Source: Mesorhizobium sp. M9A.F.Ca.ET.002.03.1.2 (lineage in GTDB: Bacteria; Pseudomonadota; Alphaproteobacteria; Rhizobiales; Rhizobiaceae). Taken from it: 64,000 nt of DNA. The position numbers and the translations under genes are program-made. Position 1 is the first letter of the stretch. Each line of letters opens with the position of its first letter. Under the pieces are notes generated by a model. The model was not told the DNA's origin, did no database searches, and saw only the letters and a list, made by a program, of their open reading frames with translations. Where the stretch lies: positions 3,403,001 to 3,467,000 of the forward strand of contig NZ_CP034443.1 in NCBI RefSeq assembly GCF_003952365.1. The letters run 5' to 3'. This document shows, piece by piece, positions 38,738 through 48,869 of this stretch.

Positions 38738-39346
38738 ATGGACTTGTTGCGCCACAAGAAGATGGTCGCAGGACGCGGCTTTCTCGACGATCAGTTCCTG
38801 ATTGCCATGCCCGGCATGAAGGACGACCGCTTCACGCGCTCCGTCATCTACATTTGTGCGCACAGCGACGAAGGCGCGATGGGCCTGATCATCAACCAGA
38901 CGCAGCAGATGCTGTTTCCGGATCTTCTCGTGCAGCTCGGCATCATGAACGAACAGGAGGCGATCCGCTTGCCCGCGCACGCTCGCGACTTCGTCGTGCG
39001 CAACGGCGGACCGGTGGACCGCAGCCGCGGCTTCGTCCTGCACTCGGGCGACTACCGGGTGGAATCGTCGCTAACCGTCTCCGACGACATCTGCCTGACC
39101 GCGACCGTCGACATATTGCGCGCCATTTCGTCGGGCCGTGGGCCCCGGCACGCGCTGATGGCGCTCGGCTACTCGGGCTGGGGCGCCGGCCAGCTGGAAA
39201 GCGAGATCGCCGAGAATGGCTGGCTGACCTGCCCGGCAACTGCCGAGCTTCTGTTCGATACTGACATCGAGCGCAAATACGACCGGATCCTTGCTTCGAT
39301 CGGCATTGACCTGGCGCATCTCAGCGTGGCCGCCGGTCACGCCTAG
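38738..39346 (+). CDS. YqgE/AlgH family protein
   Basis: A 202-residue protein of the UPF0301 family with [39 protein letters not shown] and [20 protein letters not shown]. Function is not established. I placed the start at 38738 ([12 protein letters not shown]) because similarity starts there; the upstream in-frame codons have no ribosome site. It diverges from the DsbD-type gene. Confidence 0.9.
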   Translation: MDLLRHKKMVAGRGFLDDQFLIAMPGMKDDRFTRSVIYICAHSDEGAMGLIINQTQQMLFPDLLVQLGIMNEQEAIRLPAHARDFVVRNGGPVDRSRGFVLHSGDYRVESSLTVSDDICLTATVDILRAISSGRGPRHALMALGYSGWGAGQLESEIAENGWLTCPATAELLFDTDIERKYDRILASIGIDLAHLSVAAGHA

Positions 39347-39669
39347 TTGTGAAGACCCGACACTTGGGGCCCGAATACAACAGCTGCCCTGGGTGGGATC
39401 TTGCCGTCTGAACTGACTGCCTGAATGTGAAGCCAGTGCCATGAACAGCATTTTTGACGCTGATAGTCCGAATGGCTGGTTGGGGCTGAGCGGTCATTGA
39501 ACTGTTTGGGGTGGCCGCCAGCGCGCAACCATCGTTGCGCACGTTCACCGCCTAGCCGACAGATCGTCAATCGCGGACTCATTTGCTCCCGACCGCCGCA
39601 CAGCAACTTTGTCTAAATTGGTCCGATGCGTCCTGTGCCGCATCGGACCAAGGGCTTTGCCGCCGGACA
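39347..39669. other. Intergenic, no gene seen
   Basis: 323 bp between the YqgE stop and the end of the broken MFS gene. It holds no convincing open frame, hairpin or repeat. Confidence 0.4.
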
Positions 39670-41122
39670 TCAGCTTCCGCGGACAGCCTCAGCGGCGCCC
39701 CCCGGGTTGCGGCGTCGTGCGAGCCTCCCGGCAGAGACGACGCCGAGAACGGGTGACACCAGGAAAGCGCCGAACAGCAAGAGCGCGGCGCCCGAGGCAC
39801 CTTCCGCGCCGCCCGGATCGCTGAGCCCGCCGAGACTGGCCACCATGCCCGCAGCCGCGGCGCTGAATGCTGTCGCATAGAGCTGGACGGTCGTGATCGA
39901 GCCTGCTGCCAGCCCCTGTTCCGACACCGGCGTCTCCTTGAAGATGTTCGTCACAAGGTGCGGCCAGGCGACACCGATGCCCAGTCCGACCAGGAGCAGG
40001 CCCGCACATATCGGCAATAGCTGCAATCCGACGCCACCCGGCACCGGAACAAAGAAAAGCAGAACCGCGAGACCGGCTAGGACAAACACGGGGCCGGTAC
40101 GGATTGCGCGAATCCCCGCCTCACCGGACCGACCCGCGCTTAGCATGGAGCCGAGCGTCCAGCCCATGGCCATCAGCGCGGCGAGGTAGCCGGCGATCAA
40201 AGGCGACTGATTGTGAAGTACCTGGAGGAGATACGGCACGAAGATATCGACCTGCATCCCCGTCACCAGGAGGGCGATCGTCGCGTAGAGCGCAACAAGT
40301 CGTCCGCCGATATCGAGCGCTCCCTTCGGCAACAGGCGGACGCGCGCCTAGTTCCGCCCGCACAAGGAGCGCCGCCAGCAGCCCGGCAAGCACCAATCCC
40401 ACAGCGTTCCACAAGGGATTGACGCTGACGCTCCCGGCGGAGACCGCGACCACTGAGGCAGTCAGGAGGACGAGTTGGGGGAGTGGCAGCGGCGAGGACT
40501 CGGCCTCGTCGCGACGTCCCCTCGGAAGAACCGTGATCGCGATCGCTCCGAAGATCACCGAGAGCGGAACCAGGGACCAGAATGCCGCCCGCCAGATGCT
40601 CAGTTCCGCAAACACGCCGCCAACGGCGGGACCAATCAATGTCGATACGCCCCACATTGCCGAGATCAGGCCGATGGCGCGCGACCACAGCGCCTCGGGA
40701 TAGACGAGGCGGATGACAGCGTAAGCCAGGGCATAGAGAAGCCCGCCGCCAAGACCTTGCACGAAGCGTCCGGCAAGAAGCACGGGAAAGGCCGGGGCAG
40801 CCGCGCAGATCAGGGCGCCCGTTACGAACAAGGCGGTGGCGGATGCGTAGGCGCGTCCCGGACCCGCACGTTCAAGCAGGCGCGACGACAGTGCGGCGCC
40901 GAGGATCGAGGCAACCACGAACAGTGTCGTGCTCCAGGCGTAGTATTCGAGCCCGCCGATGTCTGCGACGACGGACGGCAGTATCGTGGTCACGATGTAG
41001 ATGTTGAGCGCGTGCAGCGTGACGCCGCCCGCCAGGATGATGGAGTGGACGGCGTTCTTGCCGCTGAGGAGCGCAGCCCACCCCGGGCGAGCCTCGCTCG
41101 TTCCATTTTCTATCGTACTCAT
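39670..41122 (-). pseudogene. MFS transporter gene with frameshift
   Basis: A drug-efflux-type major facilitator of about 14 TM helices, split in two frames. The first 260 or so codons from 41122 (MSTIENGTSEARPGWAALLS) carry helices and VQGLGGGLLYALAYAVIRL. The frame breaks at 40338-40348. The second frame continues with RLLPKGALDIGGRLVAL, further helices and LFKETP-like loop residues to the stop at 39670. The total is one base more than a multiple of three, so one extra base or two missing bases explain it. The ATG at 41122 has GGAGG 6 nt upstream. It lies downstream of the monooxygenase gene. Confidence 0.82.
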
Positions 41123-41197
41123 GGGAGACCTCCAGCAGCGATGCTGCAGTTGGAATTCGTCGGGAGTTGAAGAACGTTCGCTTCTTCGTCGAGGAAC

Positions 41198-41221
41198 CGG
41201 CGGGTGGCGATCCACCCGCCG
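41198..41221 (-). terminator. Strong hairpin between monooxygenase and MFS genes
   Basis: CGGCGGGTGG and CCACCCGCCG form a perfect 10-bp stem around CGAT, 15 bp after the monooxygenase stop. There is no T tract on the minus strand; it may attenuate transcription into the MFS gene. Confidence 0.45.
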
Positions 41222-41236
41222 ATCCTTGTCGATCGG

Positions 41237-41551
41237 CTAAGCGGCGCCGCCTTTCACCCACTGCGGCGTCGCCGTGCGGACCTCGGACGGTCCCGCGAGC
41301 AGATCGGCCGTTTCCCGCTGGTAGTCGGCGAACCAGGGCTGCTTCACGAATTCCTGACCGCTAGTCTGATCAGCGGCAAGCTGAAACACGACGACCGTAT
41401 CGGGATCATTGTCATCGTAGCAGTAGTAGTAGCTGAGCGCGCCGTTACTGCCGGCGACATAGGGCCGTGCGTATTTTTCCCACACGCGCCTGACCTCGTC
41501 GCGCATGCCGGGTTTTGCCTTGTGCCTGACGAAAGTTGCGCTTTTGCTCAT
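41237..41551 (-). CDS. Antibiotic biosynthesis monooxygenase (ABM) domain protein
   Basis: A 104-residue ferredoxin-like fold protein of the dimeric alpha-beta barrel type. It starts MSKSATFVRHKAKPGMRDEV, and GALSYYYCYDDNDPDTVVVF with FVKQPWFADY marks the ABM pattern. Members oxidise quinols or similar aromatics without a cofactor, or bind small molecules. GAGGAGA precedes the ATG. It sits upstream of the MFS gene on the same strand, suggesting modification and export of one compound. Confidence 0.75.
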   Translation of the reverse strand: MSKSATFVRHKAKPGMRDEVRRVWEKYARPYVAGSNGALSYYYCYDDNDPDTVVVFQLAADQTSGQEFVKQPWFADYQRETADLLAGPSEVRTATPQWVKGGAA

Positions 41552-41810
41552 GATCTTCTCCTCGAACAGCGCGGCCTGCGGCCGCTGTTGGCGGGCTCGG
41601 TGCCCATGCCCCATGTGACGTTCGAGAGGAGGCATTTGTGACATCTCGGGGAAGAAAATCGCTGACGGCAATCGTAGCGCAAGCAGGCGCCACGGATTGC
41701 CGTGGAAGGTGCGTTCTCTGCCATTCCAAGCGGGTACCAAGCGTCAGGCTTCAGCACCAGTGAATGTCATCCAAAACTGCCGAACGGTTCTTGGGACACG
41801 ACCTGCAAAA

Positions 41811-44699
41811 TCAAGCCTGAGTCAGCGGATACTGTTCCTTCAGCGTCTTCAGAACCTGATCGCCGGGCATCGGTGCGCCGAACATGAAGCTCTGCACATA
41901 CTCGCAGCCCATCTGGCGCAGTTCGAGCGCGTTGCTTTCGTCCGAAATGCCCTCGGCCACGACCGAAAGGCCGAGTTCATGCGCCATGTTTACCATGGAT
42001 CTGAGCAGCACCGCGCGCTTCGGTGTCGCGTCGTCGACGAAGCTTTTGTCGATCTTGATCGTGTCGAAGGGGAAGCGCGTCAGATAGGCCAGCGATGAGT
42101 AGCCGGTGCCGAAATCGTCCAGCGACAGGCCGATACCAAGTTTCTTCAGCTTTGTCAGCACGTGGGCCGTCTGCTCGGGATTGTCCATCACCAGCGATTC
42201 GGTGAGTTCGAGCCGGAAGCAGCGTGGTTTCAGATTGGCCCGCGCGATCACCGAGCGGACGTCGCTGACCAGGTCACGGCGGATGAGCTGGCGGCTGGAC
42301 AAGTTGACCGAAACCGACAGTGGCGCGTCGCCGATCTGCTTTTGCCATCCCGCCAGATCTTCGGCGGCCTGTTGCATGGCGAACAGGCCAAGCTGCACGA
42401 TGAGGCCGCAACTCTCGGCGACCGGGATGAAATCGCCCGGCGGGATCATGCCGCGGCGCGGATGGTCCCACCGCAAAAGCGCCTCGAAGCCGGCAACACT
42501 GCCGTCTTCCAACCGAACGATGGGCTGGTAGGCGAGTGTGAATTCGCGCCGTTCGATGGCGCGGCGCAGGTCGGACTCGAACTGCAGCCGGTCGGTCCCG
42601 ACAGTGCGGAAGGCGGGGCGGAACGGCTCGATCCTGTCGCCGCCGAAACGCTTGGCCTGGTGCATGGCAAGCTCGGCATCCTTGACCATGTCCTCGGCCG
42701 AACTCTGCGCCGAGGTCCAGGTAACCAGCCCGATCGACGCGGTCAGCACGATCTCGCGCTTGGCGAAGGTGATCGGGTTGTTGATCGCATGCTTTATGGC
42801 GTCGGCGACGGCCGCGATGCGGGCCGGATCCTGTTCGGAAAGCAGCATCAGCGCGAACTGGTCGCCAGCAAAGCGCGACAGCGAATCCTTCGGCTTGAGC
42901 AGCCGGTGCAGCCGGCGCGCAATGGTGAGCAGGATGGTATCGCCGGCCGAGATGCCAAGCCCGTCATTGACCTGCTTGAACCGGTCGATGTCGATGACGA
43001 AGACGGTCGGACGTACCTTCTCTTCCGTGCGCGCGATCGAGATGATCGCCTCCAGCCTGTTCATCAGCAATTCCCGGTTCGGCAGGCCGGTCAGATTGTC
43101 GTGCACGGCATCGTGCAGCAGCCTCTCCTCGGACTTCTTCTGCTCCGTCACGTCGACCATGGTGCCGACGCAGCGGATGACCTCGCCGTCCGATCCGATC
43201 ACTGGTCGGGCGCGCAGCGAAAACCAGTGATAGTGCCCATCGGCACCGCGCAGGCGGAAGTTCTGCGACACCCGGCCGCGCCGGTGTTCGAGCACTACGT
43301 CGAGCGTGGTACGGAACGTGTCGCGGTCGTCGGCATGCAGCACCGGCAACCAGTTGCGGGCAGCCCCGCCCAGACTGTCGGGCGCAAGGCCAAGCTGGAT
43401 GCTGACATCTGGCTTGGTGACGACGCGGTCGCGCATCACGTCCCAGTCCCACACCGTGTCGCCCGATCCGGCGACGGCCAGTGCCTGCCGTTCGAGATCG
43501 GAGAACAGGCCCTGATGCAGCGCGCCGCCGGCAAAGGCGTGCTGCATGACGGTAAAGCCGATCAGCAGGATGATGAGGATCAGCCCGCCGCCCAGCGCCG
43601 GCTGGGCGATGTCGTTGTCGAGCATGCCGGTGACCGCCATCCACGACCCGCATAGCCACAACAGCACCATCACCCAACTGGGCACCAGCATGATGGCACG
43701 GTCGTAGCCGCGTATGCCGAGGAAGACGATCAGGCCGAGGCCGGTCAGCACGGTGGCGGCGAAGGACAGCCTGGCGATGCCTGCAGCGACCGCCGGATCG
43801 ACGATTGCAACGCCCGCGATCAGCACCAGCCCCAGGATCCAGACCAGCGCGCCGTAGCTGAAATGGCCATGCCATCGGTTGAGGTTGAGATAGGCGAACA
43901 GGAACACCACGAATGTCGCCGCAAGCGCCACCTCCGTTCCGGCTCGCCACATCTGCTCGTTGCCGGGCGATATTTCGATGACCTTGTTGAGAAAGCCGAA
44001 ATCGATGCAGATATAGGCGAGCACCGCCCAGGCGAGTGCTGCGGTTGCCGGGAACATCGAGGTCCCCTTGACGACGAAAAGGATGGTCAAGAACAGCGCC
44101 AGCAGGCCGGCGATGCCGATGACGATGCCGCGAAACAGCGTGTAGGAATTGACCGAATCCTTGTAGGATTCCGGATCCCATAGATAGACCTGCGGCAGTT
44201 TGGGCGAGGCAAGTTCGGCAATGAAGGTGACCACCGTTCCGGGATTCAGCGTCACCCGGAACACATCGGCGTCGGGGCTGGTCTGGCGGTCGAGCGCGAA
44301 GCCCTCGCTGGGCGTGATCGCGGCAATGCGGGTCGAGCCGAGATCCGGCCAGAAGATGCCGGAATTCACCAGCCGGAAATGCGGCGCGACGATCAGCCTG
44401 TCGAGCTGCTGGTCGGTGGTGTTGGCAAGCGCGAACACCGCCCAATCGCCGGTCGAGCGCGCATCATTGGCCTCGACCTCGATGCGCCGCACGATGCCGT
44501 CCGGTCCCGGCGCGGTCGATACCTGGAAGTTCTCGCCCTGGTTCCGGTAGATTTCGACGGCGCCCGAAAGGTCGAGCGCCACGTCGTCGCGGGCGATTTT
44601 GATCGGTTCGACGGCGAAGGCCGAGGATGCCGCGCAGAGCGTGACGATTGCCGTCAGGACAAAGGCGAACAGCGACCCGATTCGCAGGAAATTCGTCAA
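41811..44699 (-). CDS. Membrane EAL phosphodiesterase with PAS and degenerate GGDEF domain
   Basis: A 962-residue c-di-GMP enzyme. In order: signal-like segment and periplasmic 7TMR-DISM extracellular-type domain (about 30-175); seven or eight TM helices (about 180-395); PAS/PAC (about 415-530, HWFSLRARPVIGSDGEVIRC); GGDEF (about 540-695); EAL (about 705-945). The GGDEF signature is RFAGDQF instead of GGDEF, so cyclase activity is doubtful. The EAL part keeps FEALLRWDHP, VNLSSRQL, LDDFGTGYSSLAYL and DTIKIDKSFV. It should therefore lower c-di-GMP, with GTP possibly sensed by the GGDEF fold. Its stop is 3 bp upstream of the window's next gene end. Confidence 0.9.
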   Translation of the reverse strand: MTNFLRIGSLFAFVLTAIVTLCAASSAFAVEPIKIARDDVALDLSGAVEIYRNQGENFQVSTAPGPDGIVRRIEVEANDARSTGDWAVFALANTTDQQLDRLIVAPHFRLVNSGIFWPDLGSTRIAAITPSEGFALDRQTSPDADVFRVTLNPGTVVTFIAELASPKLPQVYLWDPESYKDSVNSYTLFRGIVIGIAGLLALFLTILFVVKGTSMFPATAALAWAVLAYICIDFGFLNKVIEISPGNEQMWRAGTEVALAATFVVFLFAYLNLNRWHGHFSYGALVWILGLVLIAGVAIVDPAVAAGIARLSFAATVLTGLGLIVFLGIRGYDRAIMLVPSWVMVLLWLCGSWMAVTGMLDNDIAQPALGGGLILIILLIGFTVMQHAFAGGALHQGLFSDLERQALAVAGSGDTVWDWDVMRDRVVTKPDVSIQLGLAPDSLGGAARNWLPVLHADDRDTFRTTLDVVLEHRRGRVSQNFRLRGADGHYHWFSLRARPVIGSDGEVIRCVGTMVDVTEQKKSEERLLHDAVHDNLTGLPNRELLMNRLEAIISIARTEEKVRPTVFVIDIDRFKQVNDGLGISAGDTILLTIARRLHRLLKPKDSLSRFAGDQFALMLLSEQDPARIAAVADAIKHAINNPITFAKREIVLTASIGLVTWTSAQSSAEDMVKDAELAMHQAKRFGGDRIEPFRPAFRTVGTDRLQFESDLRRAIERREFTLAYQPIVRLEDGSVAGFEALLRWDHPRRGMIPPGDFIPVAESCGLIVQLGLFAMQQAAEDLAGWQKQIGDAPLSVSVNLSSRQLIRRDLVSDVRSVIARANLKPRCFRLELTESLVMDNPEQTAHVLTKLKKLGIGLSLDDFGTGYSSLAYLTRFPFDTIKIDKSFVDDATPKRAVLLRSMVNMAHELGLSVVAEGISDESNALELRQMGCEYVQSFMFGAPMPGDQVLKTLKEQYPLTQA

Positions 44700-44702
44700 A
44701 AA

Positions 44703-45299
44703 TCAGTCCTTCGTTCCCGCGCCCGGCGGATCGTCCTCGATCCGGGCGTAAAGGTAATGGTCCTGCCAGATGCCGTTGATCCTGAGATAGGATCGCAGAA
44801 GTCCTTCGCGCCGGAATCCGGCTTTTTCAAGCACGCGGATCGACCGGGCGTTGTCGGGGATACAGGCAGCTTCGATCCGGTGCAACCTCAGCGTATCGAA
44901 GGCGAAGCGCACCACCACCTTGACCGCGTCGGTCATCAGGCCGCGGCCACTGTAGCGCTCGCCGACCCAGTAGCCGATATGGCCGCTTTGCGCGACGCCG
45001 TGGCGGATGTTGCCAAGGGTGATTCCGCCGACAAGCTTGCCGTTGCTTTTCTCGAAGATGAAGAAGGCTATGGCCGTTCCCTGCGCGTAATCTTCGCGAT
45101 AGCGGCTGAGGCGATGCCGCCAGGCCGTGCGGTCGAGCTCGTCGGGGTTCCACCGCGGCTCCCACGGCTCCAGGAAGGCGCGGCTTTCCCCACGCAGCGC
45201 CGACCATTCGCGATAGTCGTTGGTCAGCGGCACGCGCAGCGTGACCTGATCGCCCTTCAGTGCCGGCAGGTCGCGGCGAAAGAAAGGGAGCGCGAACAT
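44703..45299 (-). CDS. GNAT acetyltransferase, RimJ-like
   Basis: A 198-residue N-acetyltransferase. The acetyl-CoA loop is GYWVGERYSGRGLMTDA, and the later AACIPDNARSIRVLEKAGF with LRSYLRINGIWQDHYLY is typical of the RimJ/RimL branch that acetylates ribosomal proteins or small amines. It lies between the EAL protein and the M16 peptidase, 3 bp from the former, so these genes are probably one transcript. Confidence 0.88.
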   Translation of the reverse strand: MFALPFFRRDLPALKGDQVTLRVPLTNDYREWSALRGESRAFLEPWEPRWNPDELDRTAWRHRLSRYREDYAQGTAIAFFIFEKSNGKLVGGITLGNIRHGVAQSGHIGYWVGERYSGRGLMTDAVKVVVRFAFDTLRLHRIEAACIPDNARSIRVLEKAGFRREGLLRSYLRINGIWQDHYLYARIEDDPPGAGTKD

Positions 45300-45314
45300 G
45301 ACGCTTTGATGGAC

Positions 45315-46607
45315 TTAGACGGCGAGCTTTCGGGCCGTGGTCTGCGTGCCCGAAAGCGAGTCGAGGATCGCCTCGTAGGGAGCGAGCGTACCCACCGGTC
45401 CGACGGCAGTCAGCGTCGGCTTGGTCGAAAACAGCCGCGACGACAGGTCTGTCAGCCGCTCCACCGTCAGCGCCGCCAGCCGTTCCATCAGCTCTTCCTT
45501 GGCGATCGGCCGGCCGAACAGAAGCATTTGCCTGGCGATCTGCGAGGCGCGGCTGGCCGGGCTTTCAGCGGACATGATCAGGCCCGCGCGGTACTGGGCG
45601 CGTGCCCGGTCGAGTTCCTCCTGCAGTATGCTCTCGCCGGCCTTCTGCAGCTCGTCGATGACCACCGGCACCAATTCGGCGATATCGCTCTGTCCGGTCG
45701 CGGCATGGATGCCGAATATACCGGTGTCGGAAAACCCCCAGTGGAAGGCATAGACCGAATAGCAAAGCCCACGCCTTTCGCGGACCTCCTGGAAGAGACG
45801 TGACGACATGCCGCCGCCAAGGATCATCGACAGGACCTGCGAGGCGTAGAAGTCGCGTACATGATAGGCGCGGCCCTCGAACCCCAGCACGATCTGCGCG
45901 TCCATCAGGTCGCGGTCCTCGCGGAAATCGCCGCCGACATATTGCGCATATTGCGGCATCGTGTTGTCGGACTTGCTGCGGAAACCGCCGAGCTGCTTCT
46001 CGACCTCGCGCACGAAATTGTCGTGCTTGATGTCGCCGGCGGCGACGACCACCATGCGCTCGGCGCCATATTGCCGTTCGATGAATTTGTGCAATTGTTT
46101 CGAGGTGAAGGATTTGACGGTCTCCGGCGTGCCGAGGATGGAGCGGCCGATCGTCTGGTGGCGGAAGGCAGTCTCGGTGAAGCGGTCGAAGACGACGTCG
46201 TCGGGCGTATCGTGAGCGGCGCCGATCTCCTGCAGGATCACATGCTGCTCGCGCTCCAGCTCCTGCGGGTCGAATTCGGATTCCTGCAGGATGTCGGAGA
46301 GGATATCGACGGCCAGGGGCACGTCGTCGCTCAGCACCCTGGCATAGTAAGAGGTGGTCTCGACACTGGTGGCGGCATTGATCTCGCCGCCGACATCCTC
46401 GATTTCCGAGGCGATCTCGAAGGCGCTGCGCCTTCTGGTTCCCTTGAACGCCATATGTTCAAGCAGGTGGGCCATTCCGTGCTCTTCGTTACGCTCGTTG
46501 CGGGCTCCTGATTTGACCCAGGCGCCAAGAGCGACGGATTCGAGGCTTGGAAGGGTTTCGGTGGCGACTGTCAGGCCGTTCGACAGACGGCTTACCTCAA
46601 CACCCAT
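45315..46607 (-). CDS. M16 family zinc metallopeptidase (mitochondrial processing peptidase-like)
   Basis: A 430-residue pitrilysin-family protease. The inverted zinc motif is HLLEHMAFKGT with His47, Glu50 and His51; a third ligand Glu follows about 75 residues on, in a conserved EIGAAHDTPDDVVFD region. The C-terminal half is the usual inactive M16C domain. This gene follows thrC in many alphaproteobacteria, 14 bp away here. Its substrates in bacteria are unknown. Confidence 0.92.
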   Translation of the reverse strand: MGVEVSRLSNGLTVATETLPSLESVALGAWVKSGARNERNEEHGMAHLLEHMAFKGTRRRSAFEIASEIEDVGGEINAATSVETTSYYARVLSDDVPLAVDILSDILQESEFDPQELEREQHVILQEIGAAHDTPDDVVFDRFTETAFRHQTIGRSILGTPETVKSFTSKQLHKFIERQYGAERMVVVAAGDIKHDNFVREVEKQLGGFRSKSDNTMPQYAQYVGGDFREDRDLMDAQIVLGFEGRAYHVRDFYASQVLSMILGGGMSSRLFQEVRERRGLCYSVYAFHWGFSDTGIFGIHAATGQSDIAELVPVVIDELQKAGESILQEELDRARAQYRAGLIMSAESPASRASQIARQMLLFGRPIAKEELMERLAALTVERLTDLSSRLFSTKPTLTAVGPVGTLAPYEAILDSLSGTQTTARKLAV

Positions 46608-46621
46608 ATAGCAAATACTCC

Positions 46622-48019
46622 CTAATTTGCCGCCCGCGTGTGGCGGCTAACATAATCTTCCACCATTTTCAGGTCGGATGGAAGTACCGTGTATTTTTCC
46701 TCTGATGTCATCAACTCGCCTAGCCATGCGGGCAGGGCTGGCGACACGCCGCTGGCGGCTTCGACGGCTGCCGGGAACTTTGCCGGATGGGCAGTGCCCA
46801 GCACCACCATGGGTACGGCTTTGGCGGCCTTCGCAACCGCAACATGCATGGCCGCGGCCGTGTGCGGGTCGAGCAGATAGTCGCTGGCTGCGAGCGTCGA
46901 GCGGATCGTGGCGGCCACTTCGTCCATGGTCGAACGGCCGGCATCGAATTCGGAGCGGATCCTGTCGATCTCGTCCGCTTCGATGGTGAAGGCGCCGGAC
47001 TGCTTGAGGCCGCTCATGTAGCGCCGCACGGTCGAAGCATTGCGGCCGGCCGCCTCGAACAGCAAGCGCTCGAAATTGGAAGAAACCTGGATGTCCATCG
47101 ATGGCGACGTGGTCGAAAAGACGTCCTTCGTGCGGTACTCGCCGCTCGACAGCGTGCGCGCCAGAATGTCGTTGTCATTGGTCGCGATGATCAGCCGCTC
47201 GATTGGCAGGCCCATCTTCTTGGCGGCGTAGCCGGCGAAGATGTCGCCGAAATTGCCGGTCGGCACTGTGAAGGAAACCGGCCGGTCTGGCGCGCCGAGC
47301 GACAGCGCCGACGAGAAATAATAGACGATCTGGGCCATGATGCGGGCCCAGTTGATCGAATTGACGCCGGACAGCGACACCCGGTCGCGAAAACCGTGAT
47401 CGTTGAACATGTCCTTCACCAGGCCCTGGCAATCGTCGAAATTGCCTTCGACCGCCAGTGCATGGACGTTTGCGGCGGTGGATGTCGTCATCTGCCGCTG
47501 CTGCACCGGCGAGACCCGGCCGTGCGGGAAAAGAACGAAGATGTCGGTGCGGTCGCGCCCGGCGAAGGCATCGATGGCGGCCCCGCCTGTGTCGCCGGAC
47601 GTGGCGCCGACGATGGTGGCGCGCTGGTCGCGTTCGGCAAGCACATGGTCCATCAGCCGGGCGAGAAGCTGCATGGCCACGTCCTTGAAGGCAAGCGTCG
47701 GACCGTGGAAGAGCTCCAGAACGAAAATGTTCGACCCGGTCTGCACCAACGGGCAGACGGCTTCGTGACGAAAGGTCGCATAGGCTTCGCGCACCAGGCG
47801 TTCGAAGACCGGTACCGCGATCTCGCCGCCTAGAAACGGCGACAGTACGCGGATGGCGAGGTCGGGATAGGCAAGGCCGCGCATGGCGCGGATATCGGCC
47901 GCGGAAAACTGCGGCCAGCTATCAGGCACATAAAGCCCGCCATCGCGCGCCAGTCCCGCCAGCACCGCGTCGGAAAATCCAAGCACGGGCGCTTCCCCGC
48001 GGGTACTCACATATTGCAT
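46622..48019 (-). CDS. thrC: Threonine synthase
   Basis: Turns O-phosphohomoserine into threonine with PLP. The 465-residue protein starts MQYVSTRGEAPVLGFSDAVL. The PLP lysine is in GPTLAFKDVAMQLLARLMDH, and the phosphate-binding stretch is ATSGDTGGAAIDAF. An upstream TTG at 48061 would add 14 residues of poor similarity. It is one base-block from the M16 gene and works with thrB at 30.0 kb. Confidence 0.95.
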   Translation of the reverse strand: MQYVSTRGEAPVLGFSDAVLAGLARDGGLYVPDSWPQFSAADIRAMRGLAYPDLAIRVLSPFLGGEIAVPVFERLVREAYATFRHEAVCPLVQTGSNIFVLELFHGPTLAFKDVAMQLLARLMDHVLAERDQRATIVGATSGDTGGAAIDAFAGRDRTDIFVLFPHGRVSPVQQRQMTTSTAANVHALAVEGNFDDCQGLVKDMFNDHGFRDRVSLSGVNSINWARIMAQIVYYFSSALSLGAPDRPVSFTVPTGNFGDIFAGYAAKKMGLPIERLIIATNDNDILARTLSSGEYRTKDVFSTTSPSMDIQVSSNFERLLFEAAGRNASTVRRYMSGLKQSGAFTIEADEIDRIRSEFDAGRSTMDEVAATIRSTLAASDYLLDPHTAAAMHVAVAKAAKAVPMVVLGTAHPAKFPAAVEAASGVSPALPAWLGELMTSEEKYTVLPSDLKMVEDYVSRHTRAAN

Positions 48020-48147
48020 CGTCACATGTCCATTGCTGCCGGGCGGTTTCGTCTTCGGCAAAGTGGTTAATTTCCGCGCTTGCTCAGTCGCATTTTTGCC
48101 GCGCGGTTGATATACGTCACCCGCTTTGCGAGAGGGAAGTGCAGTTC

Positions 48148-48828
48148 ATGGCGTTTCATTCATTCAATGGTCGTTTTATCGCGGGTCTGGCGCTCACCGG
48201 CTTTATGCTTGCCGCCGCCGGCTGCCAATCAGGCGGCAATGGCATCCTCGGCTTTGGAAAGAAAGACACGACGCCGCCGCCACCGCGCGATCCCAAGGTT
48301 CTCGCCAGCCAATTGCTGGCCTATTGTCCGAAAGTGACGCTGCGCGACGGCACGGCATTCTTCAACACCTACGCCAAGGGCAGCCAGAAGCCCAAGAAAA
48401 AAGCTGCGGCTCAGGACGCCGAAGCTGCTGCGCTTGATGCGAGCAGCGACGAGCAGGACGATTCCGCGAAGATCATTTACCAGGCATCGATCACCGATGT
48501 GACCCGCGACTGCAACCGTGCCGATGGCTCGCTGACGATGAAGATCGCCGTCGCCGGCAAGGTCGTTCCGGGACCGATGTTCAGCCCGGGCACCATCACC
48601 ATGCCGATCCGCGTCGCCGTGATGCATGGCACCGAGGTCCTTTACTCGCAGCTTCACCAATATCAGGTCCAGGTTACCAATCCCTCGAGTGCCACCCAGT
48701 TCGTCTTCACCGATTCGAACGTTGTCGTTCCCGAACCCACCGCGCAGGACTATCAGGCGTTCGCCGGCTATGACGAAGGCCCGCCGAAGAAGTCGACCGA
48801 CAGGAAGAAGGTTGCCGCCGCGCAATAA
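48148..48828 (+). CDS. Hypothetical lipoprotein
   Basis: A 226-residue protein with a lipoprotein signal: hydrophobic core LTGFMLAAAGC and cysteine at about residue 29. A proline-rich linker (DTTPPPPRDP), a Lys/Ala/Asp-rich segment and a beta-rich C-terminal domain (TMKIAVAGKVVPGPMFSPG, YQVQVTNPSSATQFVF) follow. It is anchored in the outer or inner membrane; function unknown. The ATG at 48148 has GAGAGGGA about 10 nt upstream; a GTG at 48139 is too close to that site. It diverges from thrC. Confidence 0.82.
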   Translation: MAFHSFNGRFIAGLALTGFMLAAAGCQSGGNGILGFGKKDTTPPPPRDPKVLASQLLAYCPKVTLRDGTAFFNTYAKGSQKPKKKAAAQDAEAAALDASSDEQDDSAKIIYQASITDVTRDCNRADGSLTMKIAVAGKVVPGPMFSPGTITMPIRVAVMHGTEVLYSQLHQYQVQVTNPSSATQFVFTDSNVVVPEPTAQDYQAFAGYDEGPPKKSTDRKKVAAAQ

Positions 48829-48869
48829 GCGGCAGCATTGGAGGCGCGCGTCGGGTTGGACGCCCCGCC

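Noticed and set aside
42162..43655. 497-codon plus-strand frame opposite the EAL protein
   Set aside because: It is antisense to a gene with clear domains; the composition is typical of a GC-rich shadow.
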